Shown here in pieces: positions 1 through 5,425 of a DNA stretch of 5,948 nucleotides. The translations under genes and the position numbers were made by a program. A model generated the notes under the pieces. That model was not told the origin of the DNA and did no database searches. It worked only from the letters and a program-made list of their open reading frames with translations. The stretch is from an uncultured Sutterella sp. (GTDB lineage: Bacteria > Pseudomonadota > Gammaproteobacteria > Burkholderiales > Burkholderiaceae_F), in NCBI GenBank assembly GCA_905213905.1, contig CAJMKD010000073.1, positions 1-5,948 on the forward strand. Reading direction: 5' to 3'. The first letter of the stretch is position 1; each line of letters begins with the position of its first letter.

Positions 1-1967
1 AGAACCGCAGGCCCTTGCGGCGCGGGCACCGAAGCCACCTGCGCAGGCCGCGCGGATGCAAGCGCGTCAAGCGAGCTGACAGGTGCAACGGCCGCGGTTT
101 TGTTGTTCGCAAGCGAAAACGGCTGTGGCGCGGGTGCCTCTCTTCCTGCCGCCTCTGCAACGGTCGTAGCGGCACGTTCCGGCGCGCGTGCAGGTGCCTC
201 TATCGTCTTCGCAACGCTTTCAGGCGCAACTGCGAGCGGCTTTTCAGGGTTCGTCAGTCTTTCGTGCGCCTCAGCCTGAGTAACCAGGGGCGTTGCAGGG
301 TTTTGAAGCGATGCCTGGTAGCGATCGTTCAGCGCAAGAAGCGCCTGCTTTTCTTCGCGGGCGCGATTGAGCGTCGCCATCTTCGTGGCCGAGCTGGAGC
401 TGCGGAAAAGCCGCGAATTGTTCGATGCCTTGTAATCCTGAATGCGCGAAATGATCTCGGCATCAGAGAGCTGGGAAACGTCCGCGCCCTTGAGCGCTTC
501 CTTAACCATGCCGACCGCCCCGGCCTTTCGCCTCGCAGTTCCCGCGCCGTATTGCACGGACGTCGACCAAATCGCGTCCTTCACAGCCGGGCCGCGCGAA
601 CTCAGATCAATGCCGGCTTCCTGAAGGCGCTGCATCGCGGGGTCGTAGTGGGTCCGCTTTATGAAGTCATGCTGCGCCTTGCCGAAGTTTTGATCGTTTG
701 CGGCGACTTCCTTCCACTTGTTGTTGAAAGCCTTCGTGCCGGGCTTGAGGCCTTCGAATTGAGAGGCATAGCCTGAATCCTTCAGAAATTCATTAAGCGT
801 GCCGGTTCTGGAAGAAAGCTGATACGTGCCGTAGGAAGCGCCGCCCGCGTCGCCAATGCCTCTCGACACAGCCGCCGCTCCACGGCCGCCGCTCTCAAAC
901 TTCTGGCTGGTTTGCCCGAGGTGCCAGTTGCCGACAACATCCTTCTGCATGCGCACCTGATTGCGGATTCGGTCGCGGTCGAACTTCGAGAGGTCCGAAA
1001 ACTTCTCGTCGAAATTCTCTGCGGTTACGCCCGCAACGTTGTAGCTGGCGCTCTTCGAGGCTTCCTGCGGGCTCATGCCGCGGGCTTCAAGGGCCGCACG
1101 CTGAAGCTCAAAAGCTTCCCACTGCGCGCTCTGCGCCTGTGCGTCATAAGGATTGACGGCAATGCCGCGCATCCTGTCGCCGCCCGAGAGGCCCGCCGTT
1201 TGGGCGTCTCGCTCCACGTCGGCAACGATTTTTGAGAATTCTTTGTTGCCGAGCCGGACACGATGAGCGTTTTTACCGTAATAGTTTGCCAGAGAGTCCG
1301 AAAGCTTGTCTTTTGCGAGAAATCTCGCATTTTCCGGCGTAAAGCCTTCACGCTCGTAAGCTCGACGGTGTATCTCGAAGTTCTTCCAGCTATTAAGGTC
1401 TTTGTTGGGATCGAAGGGATTGCCGTTGGGATCGACCTTGGGCGCTTCCTCTTCTTCGGCTTCGTCGTCGCTGGTGAAAAGTCCCTTGATGCTGGATACA
1501 AAGCCGCCGACGGTGTCGGCAAGCTTCTTCGACGCATCTTTGACGCCGAACTTCTCGCCGATCTTGTCGAACGTATCCGAAGCGTTTTCCTTGACCTTAT
1601 CCCACGTGTCGGAGAACTTCGAAGAGACCGTTTCCCAGCCCGAGCTGATCGTCGACGTGAGGCCGTCCCAGGCGGCTTCCATCTTGCCCGGCACTTCTCG
1701 GAAGAGCGAAACGATCTGCCCGCCCCACTCGCCAACCTGCTTGCCGACTTCGGTCCCTGAGATCATGCCGATAGCGCTGCCGGCAATGGCCCCCAAGGCC
1801 GCGCCGAGCGGCCCGAATAGGCCGCCAACCATAGCGCCCGCTTTCGCGCCAAGAAAGCCGACGCCGATCGAGCCCGCAGCGCCGCCCACAGCGCTGCCGG
1901 TCCGCTTATCTTTCTCTTCGCGAGTGAGCGTGTCGTCGCTTTCGGAAGACCAAACGTCGTAAAGCCC
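1..1967 (-). CDS. Tape-measure/tail-lysin protein, C-terminal part after an in-frame TAA (partial, runs off left edge)
   Basis: The minus-strand frame that follows the TAA at 1970-1968 stays open for 655 codons to the window edge, in the same frame as the upstream tape-measure-like ORF. Numbering from the first codon after the stop, residues 24-71 form a Gly/Ala-rich hydrophobic segment typical of phage tape-measure proteins (GAMVGGLFGPLGAALGAIAG lies in it). Residues about 90-160 are amphipathic and Trp/Lys-rich. An acidic linker (DDEAEEEEAP) follows near 165. Residues about 346-480 match the VgrG3-like lysozyme domain, with FESGGRG (Glu 358) and GDAGG (Asp 373), then SYGTYQL and KRTHYDP. 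The end is Ala/Pro/Glu-rich and probably disordered; it is not complete here. There is no convincing independent start: the first ATG (1832-1830) lies inside the hydrophobic segment with only a weak GCGGGC upstream. I infer that this is the continuation of the upstream protein, separated by readthrough, a nonsense mutation or an error. The lysozyme assignment is from motif recognition; no search was run. Confidence 0.8.
345..932 (-). other. VgrG3-like peptidoglycan hydrolase domain within the tail protein
   Basis: This stretch encodes the domain seen at the C-terminus of T6SS VgrG3 spikes and in many phage tail lysins. Visible landmarks in order are FESGGRG (Glu codon 896-894), GDAGG (Asp codon 851-849), SYGTYQLSSRTGTL, FEGLKPGT, FNNKWKEVA, QHDFIKRTHYDP and AVKDAIWSTSVQYG. 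The Glu and Asp are 15 residues apart. From memory this equals the spacing of the catalytic pair reported for Vibrio cholerae VgrG3. Both acidic residues are present, so the domain looks catalytically intact even though it lies behind a stop codon. Its role would be local cutting of the peptidoglycan as the tail passes through the periplasm during infection. The helical C-terminal part, from about 480 to 345, is less clearly part of the domain. Confidence 0.8.
1755..1898 (-). other. Glycine-zipper hydrophobic segment of the tape measure
   Basis: About 48 codons encode a Gly/Ala-dominated hydrophobic stretch with repeated small-xxx-small spacing (AVGGAAGSIGVGFLGAKAGA, then AMVGGLFGPLGAALGAIAGS). 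Such segments are usual in tape-measure proteins of long-tailed phages and are thought to insert into or cross the host membrane at ejection. It begins only 23 codons after the TAA. The preceding DDTLTREEKDKR helix and the upstream NPIIGAAFAGL are also what such proteins show just before this segment, so the stop appears to fall inside one conserved block. Membrane function is inferred. Confidence 0.6.
1915..1949 (-). other. Possible stem-loop 18 bases downstream of the in-frame TAA
   Basis: In the minus-strand transcript, TCTTC (1949-1945) can pair with GAAGA (1919-1915), and inside it AGCG can pair with CGCT around a 6-base loop, ACGACA. The two stems are joined by unpaired bases on both sides. 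A structure shortly after a stop codon is one ingredient of known readthrough elements, but this one is weak and is further from the stop than usual. It could be chance in coding DNA. Confidence 0.2.
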
Positions 1968-1970
1968 TTA
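1968..1970 (-). other. In-frame TAA interrupting the tape-measure/lysin frame
   Basis: The minus strand reads CTC TAA GGG CTT at this point. The frame is open for at least 314 codons before it and 655 codons after it, with no frame change. The codon is one substitution from AAA, CAA, GAA, TCA, TTA, TAC or TAT, so a single base change could have made it. TAA is a genuine terminator elsewhere in this cluster: the portal gene ends in TAA at 3623-3621 and the next gene starts 5 bases later in another frame. Wholesale TAA reassignment is therefore unlikely. Remaining explanations are a nonsense mutation, a sequencing or assembly error, or local stop-codon readthrough. Confidence 0.9.
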
Positions 1971-2912
1971 GAGGCCCGCAAATGCAGCGCCGATGATGGG
2001 ATTGCGCGTCGCCGCGCCTCTCTGAAGCTCGCGTGCGCCGTTAGCCATTCCGCCGAGCCCCGGAATGCTCGACATCTGGCCGCCGCCCTCTTGCGCGCCA
2101 GCCGCGCCGACAGGCTTCTTCTCAATGGCCTTCAGCCTTCGATCCTGCGCCTTGTTGAATGCGCTTTCCTGCTTTCGGAAGTCGCCCAGGGTGCGGAAGA
2201 TGCGCTTAAGCCAGCCTTCCTCCTTGTCGGAGCCGAAAGCGTCCTTAAAGAAGTCGTAGGTGCGCGTGAGCGGCGTCACAGCTTCCTGCATGGCCTGAAC
2301 CGCAGGATCGGCCTCAGACACGTCTTCGCCGCCCTTCTCGGCCATGTCGGCAAGCGTCGAGAGCGCTTTCGCTATTGCGCTCCCTTCTCGCTTTTCCTGC
2401 GCATCGGAATCGCCGCCATTCTTTGAAATGAAGCGGCCCTTGGCATCTCTCTCGGGCGTCTCGGCGGCTTGGTTCTCCGCTTTTTCTCCGCGTTCCGGCA
2501 GGGCTGCAGGCACATCATCGGCGGAAGCCATGCCGTTAGCCTTGCCTTTAGCCTTAACCGAAGGCAAAGGAGGCGTCGCTTCCCGAGGCTGTTCGCGTCG
2601 ATTTTCGGGCCTTGCTTGGGCCTTTAGGCTTTCCTGACGGTGCGGCTCTAAAGCGCTGCTCGCAGTACGCCGCCTTTGCGTCGGCGTTGCGGCAGGCTGT
2701 TCCTCGGACTGTCGGCTTCTTCTCTGCGTCGAATTCGGCTGCGCGGATCGGCGAGCCTCCACGGACTGCATGCGAAGAAGCTTTTCAATGCTCGATACGG
2801 AGCGCTGAATAGAGGCGAGCTTGGCGTCGGTTCCCTTCCATTCATCGGCGAGCACCTTCAGATCGACCGGATCGCCTACGAGGAAGCCCTGCGAATCACT
2901 TTTGAGCGGCAT
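1968..2912 (-). CDS. Tape-measure-like protein, N-terminal part (314 aa up to the TAA)
   Basis: No enzymatic domain is visible in this part. Numbered from the ATG at 2912, residues about 18-49 form a predicted coiled coil (LKVLADEWKGTDAKLASIQR and following). Residues about 51-143 are Gln/Arg/Pro/Glu-rich and probably disordered. RDAKGRFISKNG at about 155-166 is a short basic motif I associate with phage tape-measure-like proteins. Residues about 205-260 are helical and charged, and the frame ends in NPIIGAAFAGL. Start choice: ATG 2912 has GGGGG 9 bases upstream. ATG 2918 has only 3 bases spacing, and a TTG at 2939 would extend the protein to 323 aa. The start overlaps the end of the tube-like gene by 17 bases, which suggests translational coupling. 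The tape-measure role is inferred from the hydrophobic segment and lysin domain after the stop and from the neighbours. Alone, this could be a truncated product with a separate role. Confidence 0.75.
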   Translation of the reverse strand: MPLKSDSQGFLVGDPVDLKVLADEWKGTDAKLASIQRSVSSIEKLLRMQSVEARRSAQPNSTQRRSRQSEEQPAATPTQRRRTASSALEPHRQESLKAQARPENRREQPREATPPLPSVKAKGKANGMASADDVPAALPERGEKAENQAAETPERDAKGRFISKNGGDSDAQEKREGSAIAKALSTLADMAEKGGEDVSEADPAVQAMQEAVTPLTRTYDFFKDAFGSDKEEGWLKRIFRTLGDFRKQESAFNKAQDRRLKAIEKKPVGAAGAQEGGGQMSSIPGLGGMANGARELQRGAATRNPIIGAAFAGL

Positions 2913-3615
2913 TGGCATTAGCCCCCATGAAGGTGTCAAGCTGATTGAAAGTCATCGAAATCTCTTCAAGCGCGTCTTCTCGGCGCGAAAGCGACAAATC
3001 AAGGCTGCCTGGCCGAAAAAGGCCGTCAACGGCAAACGCATTCACTGCGTCCGAGCGGTCGATATAGGCATGCACAACCGCAATGCGGATGGCGTACTTG
3101 GCGGGCTCGCTGATCGTGCCGTCTTGGGCGGATGCGAGCGCATGATGCGCGGCAAGCCACTTTTTGAGAGAGCCGGCCGCATCGTCGTACGTCGTAATGC
3201 GAAGCTCGACGGGATCGCTCCCCGTCACGGTCGATACCTGCGCGCCGCCAACCTGCACGGGTTCACCCTGAAGGATGCAGGCCGAATACTCAAGATCGGT
3301 CGCAAAGAGATTGAAGCGCTCCGGCATGTCGATAGCGCCGCCGGCGAGCGCGCTCGTAATTTCAAGCAGCCAAAGATTCTTTTTGGCGTAGTTCTCCCTT
3401 TGCAGGCGATTCACAAGCTCGCGCGCATTGTCGGCGCTGATTCCGCCGAAACAGGGCAGCTTTGCATTTGAGAAGGCAGAACGGGATACGCTCGAGCGGC
3501 CGCCCGGCGCGCTCGTTCGCTGCGCCTGGCTGAGGGACTGCGTGAGGCCGCCGGATGCGCCGCCCTCCGTTGCCTGGCGAGCAATGTCTGCAGCGATAGA
3601 GTTGTAAAGGGACAT
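2896..3615 (-). CDS. Tail tube or tube-initiator-like protein (239 aa)
   Basis: A 239-aa structural protein. Residues 1-60 are Ser/Gly/Gln-rich and probably flexible. The folded part runs from LWLLEI (81-86), FNLFATDLEYS (101-111) and VELRITTYDDAAGSLKKWLA (136-155) to LDLSLSRREDALEEISMTFN (195-214). The last two segments look like the beta-strand/helix and final-strand pattern of T4 gp19-type tube proteins and the related tube initiators (gp48/gp54). That family is known to form rings stacked around the DNA channel of the tail. The start ATG lies 5 bases after the portal stop, with GGGG 8 bases upstream (inside the end of the portal gene), so it is very likely co-transcribed with the portal. 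The stop TGA (2898-2896) overlaps the next start. Its place just before the tape measure fits a tube or baseplate-hub role. Family assignment is from pattern memory and is moderate; it could instead be another virion protein of the same fold. Confidence 0.6.
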   Translation of the reverse strand: MSLYNSIAADIARQATEGGASGGLTQSLSQAQRTSAPGGRSSVSRSAFSNAKLPCFGGISADNARELVNRLQRENYAKKNLWLLEITSALAGGAIDMPERFNLFATDLEYSACILQGEPVQVGGAQVSTVTGSDPVELRITTYDDAAGSLKKWLAAHHALASAQDGTISEPAKYAIRIAVVHAYIDRSDAVNAFAVDGLFRPGSLDLSLSRREDALEEISMTFNQLDTFMGANANAAQK

Positions 3616-3620
3616 GGCGC

Positions 3621-5261
3621 TTACCCCATCACGTCTTCTTCGCCGCTTTTTTCTTCTTCAGCGGGCGGTTCTTCTTCCTCCGTCATCTTCGGACGGCCGC
3701 CGCCGAATTCGCTGCCGCCGCCAAAGCCGCCTTCGCCGCCCTCGCCTTCCTGCTTCGCATCTACGATCTTGGCGAAAAGCTTCGCCTGATCTTCGTCAAG
3801 CATCATCTGCTGCTCGAGGAATTCCTGCATGATGCGCTTGTCTGCGCCCATATCCTTGAGCGCCTGCATGGCCTGAACGAGGATCACGCCTGCATTCATG
3901 GCGTCGTTGCGCGTGCGCTGGCGCTCTGATTCAAGCGCCGAGATCGACCCGTAGAAATTGATGTTCCAGGGCCGCTCTTCCGGCCTGAAGACGACGCCCC
4001 AGCGCTGCAGCGTGTGGATGTCGATGACGGAATTGCAGAAGTCGGAAAGCGCGCTGCGGATCACGCGCGCTCGGTCGGCCGCCTGCACGGACACGCGGAA
4101 AAAGCCGCCTTCACCGAGGCCGCCCGACATCTGATCGGCGAACCCGATCATGGAAAGGTCCACGCCAAGCGCGCCCGCGAGCAGACGCGCATGAAGCATC
4201 ACGTCGTCAATCGTGAGCGTTGCCGTTCGGCCGTTCCCCGCGGGCGTAAATGACGCCATCTGCTTCTCGTTGCTGATCGGAATGATGTGCCGAATGCGGT
4301 CGAAGTACGGACGGCCGCTCTTGAGCGTTTCCTGCGCGATCTCCTTTGAGCGCAGAAGCATCTGCTTAACGCTGTTCAAGACCGCTTCCTGCTTCGCAAT
4401 CGGCATGTCAGCGAGGTTGATCGTCAGATACTGTTCGTCAATGCTGTCGATCCAGCGCTGTCCGACCAGGCCGACAAGAGACGCCATCAGGTTGTCATAG
4501 GGCTCTTCGGCGTTGTAGATGAGCGAGCCGCCGACCATGGACGGCATGATCGGCGTCTTTTCGATGTCGTCTTCCTCAAGCACGACCTTCAGAGACTTCT
4601 CGACCACGCCGAACTGCGGTATCCACTGCGTTCTGGGCATCTTCAGGCGCGCCATCTGCGTCACGTCGAGGCGCTCGAAGTTGCGCTCGCCGACCGTGAT
4701 GGAGTAGCCGACCGTTCGCCCGGTGCGCTCATAGGGCTGCACCAGCTGCGGACGAAGCAATTCGCTCGAATCGAGCGTTAGAACGCCCTCTTTCGGCTTC
4801 GAGTAGATGCGCGCATACGCGTCGCCGTAGATTGCACCCGTATACGCCATTTGATAGGCGATCCGGTTGAATAGCGGCGAGAGTTCCGCAATGTTCGCAA
4901 CGACCTTTTTGAGCTCCGGCCGATCATGAACGATCGGGGACTCTTCAATGAAAACCACGTCGCCCGTGGTTTCATGGCCGCCGAGCGCAGCGGAAACAAG
5001 CACCGAAACGGCGCTTGAGATGATGGGATTGCTCTCCATCTTCATCCACTTTTCGTAGATGATCTGACGGTTTCGAGCAAGGTGCGTGCCTGTACCCAGA
5101 AGGGTAGCAACGGTCGTTGGACCGGCACCGTAAAAATAGGCGTCCGCCTGCGTGATTTCCTTCGCAGGCGCAACAAACGCCTTTTCCCAGCGCTTGCGAG
5201 CCGTGCCGTATCGAGCCAAATAGCCCGGCTTCAGGCTTGTCTTATCAGTAGGCGTAGTCAT
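3621..5261 (-). CDS. Phage portal protein (546 aa)
   Basis: Portal proteins form the 12-subunit ring at one capsid vertex through which DNA is packaged and ejected. The length (546 aa) is in the usual range; T4 gp20 is about 524. Visible features: a helical region with QIIYEKWMKMESNPIISSAV (66-85), typical of the portal N-terminal domain; TGAIYGDAYARIYSK (141-155); the helix LNSVKQMLLRSKEIAQETLK (305-324); LLAGALGVDLSMIGFADQ (360-377) followed by SGGLGEGGFFR (379-389), the loop and helix seen in many portals; and ERPWNINFYGSISALE (429-444). The C-terminus from about 504 is Gly/Glu-rich and acidic. The start is the ATG at 5261; the next Met is at residue 73, past conserved sequence. There is no normal Shine-Dalgarno sequence in the 12 bases before the ATG, because that space is the arm of a perfect inverted repeat. 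An ATT codon 9 bases upstream, with GGGG 7 bases before it, is a remote alternative start. It is the first gene of the minus-strand block. The portal call is based on motif pattern and context. Confidence 0.85.
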   Translation of the reverse strand: MTTPTDKTSLKPGYLARYGTARKRWEKAFVAPAKEITQADAYFYGAGPTTVATLLGTGTHLARNRQIIYEKWMKMESNPIISSAVSVLVSAALGGHETTGDVVFIEESPIVHDRPELKKVVANIAELSPLFNRIAYQMAYTGAIYGDAYARIYSKPKEGVLTLDSSELLRPQLVQPYERTGRTVGYSITVGERNFERLDVTQMARLKMPRTQWIPQFGVVEKSLKVVLEEDDIEKTPIMPSMVGGSLIYNAEEPYDNLMASLVGLVGQRWIDSIDEQYLTINLADMPIAKQEAVLNSVKQMLLRSKEIAQETLKSGRPYFDRIRHIIPISNEKQMASFTPAGNGRTATLTIDDVMLHARLLAGALGVDLSMIGFADQMSGGLGEGGFFRVSVQAADRARVIRSALSDFCNSVIDIHTLQRWGVVFRPEERPWNINFYGSISALESERQRTRNDAMNAGVILVQAMQALKDMGADKRIMQEFLEQQMMLDEDQAKLFAKIVDAKQEGEGGEGGFGGGSEFGGGRPKMTEEEEPPAEEEKSGEEDVMG

Positions 5262-5262
5262 A

Positions 5263-5281
5263 GGGGAAATGGTATTTCCCC
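5263..5281. promoter_or_regulatory. Perfect inverted repeat abutting the portal start codon
   Basis: GGGGAAAT (5263-5270), spacer GGT, then ATTTCCCC (5274-5281): two perfect 8-base arms with a 3-base spacer, one base before the portal ATG on the minus strand. As DNA it is a typical operator-sized dyad for a dimeric repressor. As RNA it could fold into an 8-bp hairpin that ends at the start codon and buries the only G-rich, ribosome-binding-like sequence. Either would give control of portal and downstream structural gene expression. The repeat is certain; its function is inferred. Confidence 0.6.
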
Positions 5282-5314
5282 GTGAAGAGTGCCCTTCCTG
5301 ACTTTTTCCGAGTT

Positions 5315-5347
5315 AGAGAAGGCAGAGCCGACTCGGCAGTTTTCTCT
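5315..5347. repeat. Imperfect nested dyad in the intergenic gap
   Basis: An inner palindrome GCCGA-C-TCGGC (5327-5337) sits inside outer arms AGAGAA (5315-5320) and TTCTCT (5342-5347), with unpaired bases between. On the plus strand it is followed by AGTTTTCTCT, weakly like a terminator tail, but the stem is short and no plus-strand gene is seen upstream. It could be a second protein-binding site between the divergent genes, or chance. Confidence 0.3.
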
Positions 5348-5370
5348 GACGCTCTATTTTGGAAAAGTCT

Positions 5371-5401
5371 TTGATGCCAGCGGGATCCCACGAAAAATAA
5401 T
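5371..5401 (+). promoter_or_regulatory. Possible sigma-70-type promoter for the divergent gene
   Basis: TTGATG (5371-5376) resembles a -35 box (4 of 6) and AATAAT (5396-5401) a -10 box (5 of 6). The spacer is 19 bases, longer than the optimal 17. Transcription would start near 5408, just before the ribosome-binding site AGAGAGGA (5412-5419). No comparable promoter was found for the minus-strand portal gene. Confidence 0.3.
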
Positions 5402-5425
5402 TCTTCTTCAAAGAGAGGAATGCCC

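Larger units (their letters stand above)
5262..5425. other. Divergent intergenic region between portal and plus-strand gene
   Basis: The only non-coding stretch in the window (164 bases). It contains the perfect inverted repeat at 5263-5281, the nested dyad at 5315-5347, an 8-base palindrome GGGATCCC (5382-5389) and a possible plus-strand promoter. Portal transcription should also begin here or further right, but no clear minus-strand -35/-10 pair is visible. That would fit a phage-specific or activator-dependent late promoter. Confidence 0.6.

Noticed and set aside
15..776. Long plus-strand open frame (253 codons), Arg/Leu-rich
   Set aside because: It lies antisense to the lysozyme-bearing frame, its composition is typical of a shadow of G+C-rich coding DNA, and it has no recognisable motif. 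The minus-strand reading has clear domain motifs.
1073..1735. Minus-strand open frame of 220 codons, Ser/Arg-rich
   Set aside because: It overlaps the tape-measure/lysin continuation in another frame. The in-frame continuation has coherent protein features and this one does not.
1830..1832. ATG as an independent start for a separate lysin gene
   Set aside because: It lies in the middle of the hydrophobic segment, has only a weak GCGGGC upstream, and would leave 45 coding-like codons between the TAA and the start unexplained.
2821..3471. Plus-strand open frame of 216 codons
   Set aside because: Antisense to the tube-like and tape-measure genes; basic, motif-free translation with no good ribosome-binding site. 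Treated as a shadow.
1968..3623. Genome-wide reassignment of TAA to an amino acid
   Set aside because: The portal ends at a TAA (3623-3621) 5 bases before the next gene's start in a different frame, and reading past it gives no coherent protein.
5327..5348. Rho-independent terminator on the plus strand
   Set aside because: The stem is only 4-5 pairs with a very small loop, the T-run is interrupted, and no plus-strand gene is seen upstream.
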